Positions 25,046-38,264 of a stretch of DNA of 64,000 nucleotides are shown in pieces. A program made the translations under genes and the position numbers. The notes under the pieces are model-generated. The model did no database searches and was not told the origin of the DNA. It saw only the letters and a list, made by a program, of their open reading frames with translations. Source of the DNA: Membranipora membranacea (taxonomy: Eukaryota; Bryozoa; Gymnolaemata; Cheilostomatida; Membraniporidae); assembly GCA_914767715.1 (NCBI GenBank), contig OU612072.1, forward strand, positions 7,070,001 through 7,134,000, read 5' to 3'. Within the stretch, counting starts at the first letter, position 1; each line of letters opens with the position of its first letter.

Positions 25046-26659
25046 CTAATTAAAAAAACTGCACTGGCGTTTAGTGGTATGACTGCATCTGGGCCTGAAT
25101 TTATAGGCATTACGTGAGGATACTCTTGGATTGGTGTTAAAAATGATACAATTGTACAGAGGATGAGACTCATTTCTTAAAATACTACTAAAATGATTAG
25201 CACAGATTGTAAATATAAAATCATTGAGGTTGGTGAGTTGCAATGCTAAACAGCGTTCCGCACAATTGAATTCTGGTAGGATAACTCTCAATGAGTTTTC
25301 CTCAGCCCATCTTTGTGTAGCGTCTAATGCAGGCAATATTGCACTTGAGTCATTGGTGTTTGATACAGCAGTGTAAAAAGAAGTGTCATCGGCATACTTG
25401 ACATGAGAAAAATTTGGAATACATAAATCATTACAATAAATAAGCCATAGTATTGGCCCTAATTTCGTACCCTGTGGTGTACCAACATTTGATGGGATGA
25501 ATGAAGATGAGTGGTTGGCGCTGAATCTAACAGACTGGAAGCGATCAGATAGGAAGTCAGCAACTAGTGTCGTTATATTCTCATTGAAGCAGTGTCCCCT
25601 CATTTTGTTGACTAGTAGGTTTGGTTGTAGCCCGTTTAAAGGCTTTAGAGAAGTCAACACCTGCCAGCTGGATGAACTTAGTGCTAGCTTTATCTAGGTC
25701 CTCGCTGAAATCGTCCAATAGTTGTATCAGAGCGTCAACAGTACCGATGTTGGGTTGGTAGGCTTATTGATTTTTGTTTATAATTACTTCTTCTGACAGT
25801 TTGCCCAAGTGAAACAGTAGTGAGATAGGGCGGTAATCCTTCATGTGACTTGGTGCAGAGATTTTAGGGATAGGTTTGATCTGCTCCCGTTTCCACTTAC
25901 GTGGGAACTCCATTGATGTCATCATTGTGTTTATAATATTTAGTAGTGGCACACATATATCCTCAGAGCCGTCAGCTGACACCCATGTTGGAAAATCCTC
26001 TGTAGATGTGGTTTTATTGGTGTTTAGTCTATTTAATAATAATTTGATTTCACCCAGGCTCAGAGGGTCAAGTGCAGTAGCATTTGCTGGTGGGTTTGGA
26101 TTCTCAGGGCTGTCAATGTAATCACCTCCAACACTAGCATAATACGCATTTAATCGATCACAGAAGACCTGGGGTAACATTGGCAGGCCATCTATGATGG
26201 GGGCGCAGTTTGTTTCTGGCTTTTGAGGTTTGGTGATGGAGTTGAGCGTGTTCCACCATTGCTTGGTGTTTTGCTGGCTGTTTAGAGTTTCTTAGACATA
26301 GTCTTGTTTGGCTGGGCTCACCGCCGTTTGCATTTTGGATCTAAGGCTACGCCATAGAGTTCTCTTCTGCTTTCTGAAGGCTCGATCTCTGCTTTCTATT
26401 TGATTGCGGAGGCGGTTAGTCATCCACCCTGGTTGATCTGATCTCAGTTTAACTGTTTTAAATGGGCAATGCCTATCTAAGATCTGGTTTATTGTGTGAT
26501 GGAGAGCTTCCACTTTAGAGTGCACTGTTGTAGCTGATAGTACGGTATTCCAATCTTGTTTTTCTAGGTCTAGGAGCACTTGGTTTTTCCGAATATTGTT
26601 TACTAATCTTTTGGTTGTGCGAATATACTTAGCTGGCTTCTTGGCTCGACTGCTATTAA
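25046..26659 (-). mobile_element. LINE-A (non-LTR retrotransposon), reverse transcriptase part, decayed
   Basis: Minus-strand frames at 26292-26659, 25764-26180 and 25046-25660 cover the linker and reverse transcriptase of a CR1/Jockey-like LINE. Visible blocks are KPIPK with DYRPISLL, VDFSKAF (about 25690-25720), GTPQGTKLGP and KYADDTSFY (the catalytic YADD). Frame changes between the three pieces and stops show that it is dead. Its upstream endonuclease part continues at 29486 beyond an inserted element. Confidence 0.9.
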
Positions 26660-26668
26660 TATGAACAC
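26660..26668 (+). repeat. 9-bp target-site duplication, left copy
   Basis: TATGAACAC, repeated exactly at 29477-29485. Removing everything from 26669 through 29485 rejoins LINE-A in one reading frame. Confidence 0.9.
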
Positions 26669-26679
26669 GATTCCGTGTC

Positions 26680-26945
26680 AAAATGCCATGGCCAAAATGC
26701 CATTGGGACAAAATGCCATTGCCATAATGCCATGGCCATAATGCCATGGCCATAATGCCATAGGTGAAAACACCACTAATATACCAATGCCAAAATACCA
26801 GTTGTACCAAACGCCAGTTGTGTCAAAATACCAGTGGATATAAAGCCAGATGTGTCAAAATACCAATGGATATAAAGCCAGATTGGACATAATGCCATGC
26901 GGGACAACATACCATATCCCAAAATACCATTGCCAAAATGCGAAA
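26680..26945 (+). repeat. Degenerate minisatellite in the left arm
   Basis: Many tandem units around AAAATGCCATTGG and AAAATACCA with variable spacing. The mirror-image copy lies at about 29262-29470, with a different number of units, which explains the unequal arm lengths. Confidence 0.8.
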
Positions 26946-27021
26946 ATATATAACCAAAGGAGATCAAGCCACGTTGTATTTTTTTGGTCACATTACAGCT
27001 GCGGGTTGCTTGATCAGAGTA

Positions 27022-27085
27022 GGGGGTGGTTCAGTTGGTTAGAGCCATCTCCTTCGCTGTTCAAGTCTCGAAGTTTCTTCGTTCA
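27022..27085 (+). repeat. tRNA-like segment in the left arm
   Basis: TGGTTCAGTTGGTTAGAG (A box) and GTTCAAGTCTC (B box) are spaced as in a tRNA gene. The inverted copy is at about 29138-29205. It is probably a SINE head captured by the arm, because no proper acceptor stem pairs. Confidence 0.55.
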
Positions 27086-27739
27086 ATTTCAATGATATCT
27101 GGGGTTTGTTGGGATCTACAAACTGAGAGCTAGTGACTTGTAATAGATATTTCCCAACCATTCTTTAGAATAATATGACAATAACTTTGGATTATTACCA
27201 ACTTTTTTTTGAAAGCCAAGTCTTGACTCATCGCTGCCCTAGAGACTCATGCTTACTAATGACATTGATAAGACTACGATGATTGAACATAGAGCAGGTT
27301 ATCTCTGTATTAATTAGCTGTATAAAAAGTTACAGTTACAACTAACAGGAAGGAAAAACTCTGTTCACCCAAAATGAACTTTCACGGTTAGGCCATGGCC
27401 ATAGTATTCAGCAAAGTCATTTAATAGGGGCTTGTGACTCACAGGATGTTCACAGCTTGAATTTCATGTTGTAAATCTAGTATAAATGATGATGATGGAT
27501 ATGGATAAGTTTTTAACATCTCTTCTGACCACATACACATTCAACAAAATTTGTTTTCCTACTCGAGGGTATAAAAGCTACATAGTCTACAGAGCCGTTT
27601 CGTCAAAATGTGGTGTTACTATGCAGAGCTTTTGTTTCTCTTAAATAGTTATGTAATGTAACATCTTTTGATTCCATTTAAAAAGAATGTTGAGAATTTT
27701 ATATGTTCAACACAAAAATTTACTGGAGGATTTAGCTCC

Positions 27740-29097
27740 CCACGAACTGACTTATTGTTGGTGACATCAACATTGATTTGAATCCAGAAAAAAATTTGGA
27801 CTTAGCTTTAAAAGACTAAAGCAAGTTGAGTTGAAGCCACTATTTTTATATTCTTATTAGATCCCGAACCAGAATTTGTGAAACCAAAATAATTATTTTA
27901 TATTATCTATTACTATTATTAAATCCGAACACAAAAATGTGCACCTTAGATACAAACATTTCAGATCACCAATTCCTTACGGATGAACACAACTAAAATA
28001 AATTAATGTGTTATTATAAGAAATTATACAATAACAAAATTGTTACAGAAATATCTGACACCAACTTTCAATGGAAAACCAAGCTCATGCATTGATAATG
28101 CCAGCAACAAAATTAGCGCCAGAAAGCATCAACGTCCTACTATCAAGAAACCTTGGATGACTAAGCAGTTATTTACACTCACCAAAGAGGGTACTAAACT
28201 TCACAAAATAAGCAAAAAGCATTCAAAAATCATAGAGGAAATTTAAAAATCATTGTAACAAATTTGGCATTAGATGACAACTGACACAATCAATATTATA
28301 ATGGAACAACTTTACGGCCATTTTATTGATGGAAGAATCACCCAGGTTTTAACTTTATATCTTTCAAATGCTTTTGATACAATAAATCACAGCGTTCTAA
28401 TAAGTAAACAGATATTTTTTTCAGATATTATCCCCCTCATAGCGACTGTTAGAAAATTATCTTTTGAATAGAAAACAGTTTGTATTGGTAAATGAACTAA
28501 GTCGGTTTACTGCCTGTCATGATCGGTGCTCCCCAGGGTTCGGTTCTCGGCCAGCACTATTTATAATTTATAATGTTGACCTTTTAAATGTATCACTTGA
28601 TCTAAATTGAAATTTTTTTGCTGACAATACTAATAATTTTAGCACTGAACCTGAAATTACGAAGAGCAATTTACCTCTGATAAATGAATGGTGTATCACC
28701 AACTGTCTTGTCATAATCTATGAGAATACCTTTTTGAGACCTCGAACAACATTTTTAACCAGAAGAATAACAGGTCATATTCCGGAACTTTTTTAGAAGA
28801 AAGAGGAACAGCATAACTATTTATGAACATTTTAGAAGCCTGAAAAAGGAATTAGATTTAATCCTGATGATGATACAAGCACCCAGTCCAGCCATTGAGC
28901 AGAATCTAGAATTAGAGTTCTGGGGCCACGCAAGTGATAGCCAGATAGGACTCTGTGTGACATCAAGGGATCACAGTTCTCATATTTTTGATAAACTAAA
29001 AATCATGCCATTACAAATGCTTTTTGAATATAAAGTTTTGAAACTTTTATTAATTTCATACTCAATATTTGGCTGCAATTTCTGCAACACACACTAG
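27740..29097 (+). mobile_element. LINE-B, degenerate CR1/L2-like remnant inside the long-TIR element
   Basis: On the plus strand, in several frames, the order of a LINE ORF2 is readable: VGDINIDLN (endonuclease, about 27753), NISDHQF (endonuclease end, about 27957), IKKPWMTKQL (linker, 28130-28170), SNAFDTINHS (28364-28393), GAPQGSVLG (about 28528) and FFADNTN (about 28616). The catalytic FADD is changed to FADN, and many stops and shifts are present. It belongs to a different family from LINE-A and lies in the opposite orientation. Confidence 0.8.
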
Positions 29098-29485
29098 CCT
29101 TCAGTACAATGGGGCCCAACTAACCCAAGAGAAAAAAATTCAAATGTAGAAACTTTGAGACTTGAACAGTGAAAGAGATGGCTGTAACCAACTGAACCAC
29201 CCCCTCTCTGATCGAGCAATCCGCAGCTGTAATGTGACTAAAAAAAAGTACAACGTGGCTTGATCTCCTTTGGGTATATATTTTCGCATTTTGGCAATGG
29301 TATTTTGGGATATGGTATGTTGTCCCGCATGGTATTATGTCCAATCTGGCTTTATATCCATTGGTATTTTGACACATCTGGCTTTAGATCCACTGGTATT
29401 TTGACACAACTGGCGTTTTGTACGACTGGTATTTTGTCCCAATGGCATTTTGGCCATGGCATTATGGCCGGGTACCTATGAACAC

Positions 29486-29830
29486 AGCAGTGGTCGTTAT
29501 TACTGATTGGTGACAGTTCTATTGCAGGTTCATATTCTGTTATATTTGTAAGAACCAAATTACATGTGTTAAAGTTAACGAGGTTAATAATACCTAGCTG
29601 GGTGCAGATGTCCTCAATGGGTAGATGGTTGATGTCCCCAGAAATAATGAACTTTGCCAGGGGATATTTTTTGGTTAAGGTGGCTAGAGTTTGGCCGAAG
29701 TAATCCAGAGTCACAGAGTCACAGAGTCTGCATCTGGTGGGTGGTAAATACATGCAGTTATGATCTGGCCATATTTTTCTAGGTGTGACAGTGTCTAGAT
29801 TCCAGAGTAAATTGCTCAGGGAGGAACCTA
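29486..29830 (-). mobile_element. LINE-A, endonuclease part
   Basis: Minus-strand reading gives ITACIYHPPDADS (about 29730-29770), then FIISGDINHL and a terminal SNNDH, the C-terminal half of an apurinic-type endonuclease. The first block is out of frame with the rest because of a small duplication near 29705-29725. Reading continues in frame into 26659 once the inserted element is skipped. Confidence 0.8.
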
Positions 29831-31389
29831 CTGTTGGTGTTTTGGACTTGCCTCAAACTATTGCCTCCCCTACCACAGTACAGAACCTGCAATTGTTACA
29901 AACTTTAAACTGTTAGAGATCCAGGCATGTGACTAGTTTTCCGAAATAGAAGATGCGACATAGGTAACGTGTTATCCAATTTTAATTCAGTTATGGTCTT
30001 ACAATACCTTTCACCAATAACTTTTATATTAAACTCAACTAAATATTACTTAAAACTCACATTACCATATTTGCCCAATACGCCATGACAAGATTTAAAA
30101 TAACGGTAAGAGTGTAAGAGAACTAAGGTGAAAGTAATTGACATGAATATCTTATCTTATCTTAAAATTTGCGTTTGTTTTTTTCAGATCTTATCACAAG
30201 ATACAAATAATGCAGCGGCTCATGTCCGATTCACTAGAATAGAATCTAACTCTGTTATATGCCTACCAGATAATATCACTCATATAATATCTTACACTGA
30301 TGTTCATACTCATGTCATCACATTCCAAGCTGTATAGCATTCAGCTTTGATGAAGAGAAATATACTTGAAACTGAATCACAACATCTTGTCTCCCACACA
30401 CCATTATGGAGGCTGAACCCCAAATGAAGAATCCTCTAATGTGGAAACAAAAAAAGTGAAATTATAATGCAAGAGGTCAGAGTAAATTGACATTTGTTCC
30501 CAAATGCTGCCAGGTGCATTGAAAAATAAGAATTTAAGTCACCTCTTGAGGTTTGCATGGCACATATAGATGACATAATATGTGGCAGCAGTTTGCAATC
30601 AGGTCTGCTTACACCTTGGAGTTTGTTAAAATTTTGCTTCATATTGGGTTGCCCCTCATCCTCTCCCTCGAGCTGCAAGCAACAGTGGGTGGTTTATCAC
30701 CAGAAGAAATAGGAGTAACTCAAAATGTAGGATATTGGATCAAACTTTATCTTCTCTCATATATTGTATATGTGTATTTAGATGTATTTTCTCATATTTT
30801 ACTCAACTGGAATCGACTGCAACTTTCTCTCCAATCTTATTCAACTTTTGGATCCCAAAGGAAGATTAAATTTCACTGAACGTTGCAGCCCTGACCTCAT
30901 ATATGAGTCTCGGGGTCGGCTTTAAAGATCTTACCAACAAGAGAGCGTTCTGTCTCCTGATCTTCAGCTTGCTGCTTTGTTTTCCACTACAGCTGGCCAA
31001 AGATTGTCCTAGTATAATCTAGGGACCAATCAAACTTAGTAGCAGTTCACTGCATACAGAAAGTTTTCTTGACCAGGATGGCTCACTCTGGTCTTGCATC
31101 CAAATGAAAATTCTTTAGGAGATATATAGAAAGATTAGGTCAGGCTGCTGTGAATGGGAAGCATTCTCTTTGTTCATATAGCTACACTAATCGTGAGGCA
31201 TCAAATTACCTGCCTAGTCCGAAAGTAGCGATATGAATCCAAATTTTGGCATCTTCCCTCTAAATTTTGAATTATAGTTTTTGGGCTGTGGTATACTCCT
31301 CAGGTCTCGTATCTGTGAACAATTCAACTCTAAGTTCTCACCATTTGTTGGGTAAGAGAAAAATGCATCAGCTGAGTTCTCAGTGTTAC
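29831..31389. other. Intergenic stretch, no gene recognised
   Basis: Possibly contains more decayed LINE-A 5' sequence near 29831-29900. Short overlapping frames at 30128-30879 have no support. Confidence 0.4.
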
Positions 31390-32157
31390 AATGGTGAAAC
31401 TACAACAAACAACTTCCTAGAAAGTCTCACTGTCAAGAATATTTCTCAGTATTACATGCGCAAATTATTTCAAGACACTGCGTGTCTATATACCCAGAGC
31501 TCAAATTGCACCATTTCAGCGATAATTGCATCTAACCTGAGCTTGGTAAATAAGCAAAATCTAAACAAACTTGATCTGGTCCCCGGCTGTGGAGTTATCC
31601 TCCCGTTGGACAGAAGCAGACAATTCCTTAACAGTTTAATTATATGTAATTGTTCCGGTTGCAGCCTTCATAGCAGCAAGCAAAAAGGAGCGGGGTGGGG
31701 GCGCCAGGCAAGGTACAAGAGTTTGGGGGCTAAAACTATAGATATTGAATTATTTCTGATTGTGGATTGACTCTAAACTTGTTAAAACCCTGGTTTACGT
31801 AGGCTTAAAACTTTATGTGCCAACCACACTTTGTTCTAATTAGGTCTGAATTAAGTGATAAGAATAGAAAATTGCCTGGATAGATTACTACTTGTTATCA
31901 AAACAGGAGTTCGGAATTATCCAGCTCCAATCATTTTGAGTACACTATATGCTTTATTTAGTCTAAAATTGAATGTTGATTTAATCCGAAAATCCAAGTT
32001 ATATTTTCCCCCTTCCCCCTCCGCACAAAATAATGACAATTGCAGATTGATGATACTGTAAAGTTATATAAGAGACATTAGATAGACATCTACCCTCTCT
32101 GGTTACATGGATCCATGTTTTTACTTCATTTGTTTGCATTGATGTCATTGCATAATA
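31390..32157. repeat. Diverged copy of the 3' flank of the tandem genes (unit A)
   Basis: The sequence downstream of copy A resembles 45160-46289 downstream of copy B, and in part 57535-58236 downstream of copy C, with many differences. The 167-residue open frame at 31267-31770 lies in this flank and is broken in the homologous region, so it is probably not a gene. Confidence 0.65.
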
Positions 32158-35100
32158 TTATATTAGTTTATAGTATGTTATCTGATCTGGACCAACAGAA
32201 GACACTACCAGCTGATCACCTTCTAGTTGCATATCCAAAATAAACTTTGAATTTCCGTTGCAAAGTTCCTTAACAGATTTACCTTAAAAAGAAAGAAAAA
32301 TTATCAGAGGTCGCTTATATCAGGGTAACCCAGTAATAAAGCGCTGGACCATATATTTGTATAGAGCGCGTCATATTAGTTTATGCTGTTGATTTTCTTA
32401 AAATATTGAGTTGCCATTGCCTGGTCATGACAGGGCTTGTTTTTCCAATAATCATGACCTATGGTAAAGCGTTGTAGCTCAGGAGTGTTAGGGAATCATG
32501 AGACAATTTCTTACTTGAGCGGACAGAAAAGCATTGCATAACAATAATATGCTCCCTACAATAATTTATCAGACATACCTGTGTTGATATCCAGTACAGA
32601 GATAGATGTGCTGAAGAAATCTGCTACCAGCACATAGCACTTAGCGTAACGTACTACAGCTGTTGGGGCCTCCACATGAGTAGATGTCCACTCTATCTCT
32701 TCTGTAGTCAGGTTTAGCTTGTATACTTTGTCGGTGCACCAGTCAGTGATGATAACAGAGTCATCTCCAGCCTCACATATATATGAGTACAAGCTAAGCT
32801 GAGTACAGGGAATGTGTCTGATGATGTCACCAGTTAGTGAATACACAGTGAGCCTCTTATTAGATACATCACATACTATCACATGAGATCCTACTAAAGC
32901 TAACATATTACCGTAATTAAAGGTAGGACCGTAAGGAAGATACCATGAGGTAATAAGCTGACCTAGCATATTATAAATGCATAGTCTACTCTTATTCTGA
33001 ATCTCCTGAATTACAAATATTTGATTATTTTTAGCTCTGATACTCTCTACACGTCCCTCTGATTGTAAAGAAGTAAATATTGTCTGATTTCCCTGAGAAT
33101 CAATCTGTAATATTGACCCAATGGATCCTACATATGTAACCCCTTTATACTGACAGATGGCCCTGGGAGTGTAGCCTAAAGATAATGTTTTGATTGTATT
33201 TATAGCAGATGGTGGTTTGATATTTTTGAGCACAGACTGATTGTTGAGGCTGATTATGAAACTCTCTGCTGTTGCAAGCTTCACCTCTATGTCTCTACTC
33301 TCATTCTCTGGAAAAAAATCTTAGAGTGATTAAAAATGCCTGATTTGATTGTCAAATGACCAAAATAATCTAAATAATATATTACAATACATAATTTTAA
33401 TTATTTGTATTAAAAGGATCTTTGACATGTGTATTTACCAGTATTAACCCATACCTTTGATAGTAAAGAACAAAAGAGTAGAATGAACGTTTTTAGATAA
33501 AAATTGATTCAAATGGTGTACAAATTTTGGAAATCACTTTGAATGCGTAAATAAATTGGATTTTCGGTGTCCACTCAATTGGATTCAAATCTAAGTTATA
33601 TAAACACACCTTGGATAACAAATATTACCTGTTAGGAGAGGTTCTATAAGAGGGTTTGGTACAATGAGATCACTGTGCTGACTCTCCATCATTTCTGACA
33701 GCTTTCTCTCTATCTGGGTTTTCTTCTTCAGTAGAGAGATCTGAGGAAAAGAGAGTTTACATTACAGTGATACAGAGCTGCACAGGACCAGTACTCCCAT
33801 ATTTTAATCCCCGAAAATGATTTGTGATCTATAGTATCGAAATTGGATTTGTCTTCTCATTTGTGACAAGGAGCCCACAACTACAGGTTATCTTCATAAC
33901 ATCAGGATTTTGTAAAAGATAATGGATGCAGATGAAATGGAGAGATGGATAAATATAAAAGTTCCCATGACAATCACTGATATGTTTGAAAGATTATTTG
34001 AAGAAGATTTTATCAAAAACACAGGATTATTGCGAAAGAATGAAGTAAATAATATGTGGACCCGCACTGTGTCCAGTATGGAACTAATTTAAGAGGTTTG
34101 CATGGCTTGGAAAAGGCAAGACGAGTCTGCGTTCCACATACATCAACATGAATCCATTTGACAATTGACGCGTCCCAGGTAACATGTGACTTGTGTTATC
34201 AACTTACCCGATTGCAGGGATCAAACATATCTCTGATTTTCTTCATCTCTTCACAGACACCAGTATACTTGATATTGTACTGAGATACTGACTCCTTACT
34301 TTCTCTTCTTCTCTGTATATATTCAGTCTCCAGCTGTTTGTATTTCTCATTTATTGCCTGGATCTACAAACATAAGCAGGCGAATGAATATAAGTAATGA
34401 TTAACCATATCGTCATGAGAAAATACCATATCCATACTCATATCCTTACTCCTTGTAGCTGCCGAAACCAACATCAAAACCATTTCAGTTCAGATCAACG
34501 AAATCAGAGACCAAAAACTAATCAATCACAGTTTTCTTGCCCAAGTTGTCATTGTCAACAAACGAAATTGAGATTAATCTATAAAGGCTGGTAGAGAACA
34601 AAACTCTTCACCCTACAAGTTTGGCCCAGTGATTCCGTCTAATGCTGAGTCATGTCCCAAGATTGACAATTTATAAGATACAGCTAAAATGGAACTTTTC
34701 CCTTCCAACAGATCTAAGATCACTATAGTAATTTTGTTTCAGTCTTTGAGGTTTTTTGATGTCCATGCACCCATTGTCTTCTGACAATCTAAATCCTTGA
34801 GACGAATGGTCCCTCAGCAGTGCCTGCAGACAATTCAGAGGCAAATTTACACACAGACCTGCTGATCACGAGTGTGATGTATAGATCTTACTCCATCACC
34901 AGTCTCTTCATCCCATTGAGTCAGTAAATCTGAAGTCTGACTTATAACTTCAGTGAACCCTTCGAGTTTCCCTTCTGCACAAGATTTCAAAGGCTCCAGT
35001 TTGGACCGAATCCTTTCTGCAAGCTGGGAGAGTGGAATATACTTGTGTGATGAGCCTGTAACTATAACAAAAATAAAGTTTCGGATTCGGTAGTAAAATT

Positions 35101-38100
35101 TTATCAATAGCAGCAATTTAGTTAAATTATGACATTTCCTGAATTATATTGACATGGCGCTGGTCAATCCCAATTCAATAGTTTGAGATGCAAAATTAGG
35201 AAGAATACAAATTATGTGCCTCTTGTTAATATTTGGGAAATAAATGCAACAAATGTTGCAAAATTATTATTACCCAAACAGAATGTGGTTGGTGAGTTTA
35301 GGCAGTTACAACAGAACATCTCACAACAGTTTTCACATCCCACAGATGATTGTTCTGCGAAGTGTATGCTACAAAATGTCCCTTCTTGTAGTGATATTGT
35401 GTCCGTGGACTGCGTATGATGAGCTGATGTTCTCCAGTTGTCTGTCCGACCAACCATTGCAGCTTCATCTGTAAGCGATGGTGACTGGGCTATATCCATC
35501 ATTGGTCGAACTAACTGCACTACCTGGTGAGGAGACACAATAAGCACGATGAATTTCAGGCTATTATTGTGGTGGCATTTGTACATATAGAACAATGACA
35601 AGGCATCAAATTTTATGGTGTAAAACTAGAGAAGAACCCCCAGTGATTTCATCGACTTCTATTTACTTCAAGCTGGGCTTATGGCCGTGCATAAACACAA
35701 GATATTTGTAAAGCTGGTGGTACAATTTAGAGTTTTTGGAAATAGGTGGCTCATTATTGCCAGTTTATTACTTCTACCTTGCCCGCTGGCTTGTTGCCTG
35801 CTTGTTTACATGGCGGTCGACTCTGATTAGTCTCAATCAGCACACATTCATATTGTCTACTGTCAATGTTAGCATCAGCTTCAGGATGAAAACCTGTAAA
35901 AATCAGACAGGATTTTTTAATGAGAACAATAGACCATGTGGTAAATCCTTATGGCTGCATGCCTGGCTTATGAAGTGTGTAGAGTGCGTATGAGAGGACA
36001 TTGTGGCATGTGGAAATCTTATCAAATAAAGGAAAAAAGAGAGGCAATTTGGAATTCATTTCAATGTAGGAAACCAGTCATCTCATATGGTAGAGAGTGT
36101 TACCAGTTTAAATTGAAGACAGAATAGAATAAAATTGTGAAAATTGTCTATTGAGTATTTAAAATTTGAGCCTTTGAAAAGGTGCATTGATCTCTGCCTT
36201 AAATAAAAAAGCAAGATCCACCAGCTTACGCTTTAGTCGGCTTATTGTGAAATGAGCGCAGCAGCAAGAAAGAGCATGCTCTGCAATAAAGTTATTTTGA
36301 CTTTACGTTAATTTAAAATAGGCGCCTCCATTTACGGTTCGATAGATTGATAAAGTGAATACATAATGATGGCGAGTCTCTAACTAGCACTACATAAGCT
36401 GATGTTCTTTAAGACATAAAGATGACAATGGCAACAGGTGAATCAATTTTTTCCATGGTAATAATATTTAACTACATGTAAAGTGTTATAACCTTGATGT
36501 GGAGAAGTGAGAGCAATGAGGCCTTCTGCTGCAAGGGTGGCTTCTGGTGTAGGAGGGTTACACAAATCAATGGATGATATAGAAAGGGGAGCAGGCATTC
36601 CCTCTCTGCCATACTCAGAGGGTGATATTGATAGATTTTTATCATCTGATAATGTCTCATCTGTCACCTGATGATGGAACTCATCTGATGACAAGCTGAA
36701 GTTGGGCTGTGGTAAGAAAGAGTCAAAAAATCAGGGTAAGGGTTAAGAGATATCGAACAGTGTAATTAAAAGGACAACTCCAGACTGCCTGTCATTATAT
36801 ACCATGGGACATGCACAAGAGATTTTGGAGATTTGTACCAAACTCCCTAGAACAAGTTTAATCCGATTGCCTGCATTCCTGTTGCTCCATTCTACTGGTC
36901 ACGCCGTGGATCGGGAGCGACTCAGAATGCAGTCAAATAGACCAAAGTTGGTCTACAAACTCCCTAACATGCACTGATAAAAAAGTTAGACTTGTAAGAC
37001 TTCTGATAAATGAGGATTTGAATTTGAAAGTTTATATTAATCAGGGGCAGTTAGGCTAATATGGAATAATCCTCCCAAATGCAATCAAAGCGTTCAAATT
37101 TGACAGATTTGACAGATGTCAAATGTCACAGAAAACTTTACCTCAAGATTAAGAGCACTGTTATCATCTTCACCTTGGCATCTGCACATCTGATATTTAA
37201 TGTTACACCGCTGACAGAGAGGTAGATTGTCATCATCACCGCCAGCGCCTTCAGGGGAAAGTTCAGTAACGGTTGTAGGCAGGTTGGAAGGTACTGTCTG
37301 TAATCAAGGGTTACACTTTGTATACAGTTGAACATTCAAGGGAAAGGAAACTTGTATTCAAAGTTGATCGCGGTATGATATCATAATATTATTTCACACT
37401 TTAACACTTTAATTTATTTAAAAATGCTGTTGGCTAGCAGTCTATCAAAACTCCTCCCATACTAGCAAGTTATGCACCCCCGACAGAAAGAGACAGATTT
37501 ATAATGACAGCGATAATTTTTCAATTTGACGAAACAAATCTGTTCCACCCGACCTCTTGCTAAGCGATAAAAAACTGCAATACTTACTTCATCTTTTTTT
37601 TCTTTACAAATACAAGGTACGAAGTGGTTTGGCCTCCATTTCCCTTGATCCAGCAGATCAAAAGAGGATTCATCGGTGCTTGTCCAGCTAATGACAATTC
37701 TTCGAACAGCTGTCCCTTCAGGCTTGATGGTCCCAGAAAAGAGTTCTCTCTTTGTGTAAGAGTTGTTGTGGCTGGGATAAATCACCTGTATTTCAACACT
37801 CAGATGTTGACTCAAAAAGAAGATGTCTACCATTGAGCTGTACTTTCTGGAATCGAGCATCGATCTGCTGTGGTTTTTAATCGCCCTCACGGAATCTTTA
37901 GCGACAAAGTCAGCGATGGATGATTGTAGAATCATATCTAGGTCTTGTTCAGTAAGATCATTTCTGAATGTTTTTCTCAGCATTGTCAGGTTTAAAAGGT
38001 TGGCATTGTTGTGCATAAATATGCAGTTTCTCACTCTGAGCTCGAATGCTTTGTCTTCAGAGCCAAAGAGCAACCAGCATACAGAGTTGAAGAGGCAACT

Positions 38101-38207
38101 ACCATCCTTACTAACATCAATCGGTATGAGATTTGTGACAGACTGGCGCCTAAAATAAAATATTGATGATTTGGTTAAAATGCGGTTAAAATCACAAGGT
38201 TTCATAT

Positions 38208-38264
<57 letters not shown>

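Larger units (their letters stand above)
26669..29476. mobile_element. 2.8-kb long-TIR (Mutator-like/foldback) element inserted in LINE-A
   Basis: The element is bounded by exact 9-bp duplications and by inverted arms of about 350-425 bp (26669 to about 27095, and about 29125 to 29476). A 9-bp duplication with long inverted arms is the hallmark of Mutator-like elements; foldback elements also fit. The arms start with degenerate tandem repeats built on AATGCCA and AATACCA and end with a tRNA-like segment. No transposase is visible, so it would be non-autonomous. The interior carries an unrelated plus-strand LINE. Confidence 0.85.

Noticed and set aside
26850-29377. Two similar proteins starting MCQNTNGYKAR on opposite strands
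   Set aside because: They are translations of the minisatellite and tRNA-like arms of the inserted element, not genes.
31267-31770. 167-residue plus-strand open frame
   Set aside because: It lies in the 3' flank of copy A, and the matching sequence at 45160-45600 is broken by stops and indels. No domain is visible.
35183-35474. Plus-strand frames repeated in all three units
   Set aside because: They are antisense shadows of the B-box exon and its intron, conserved only because the units are recent duplicates.
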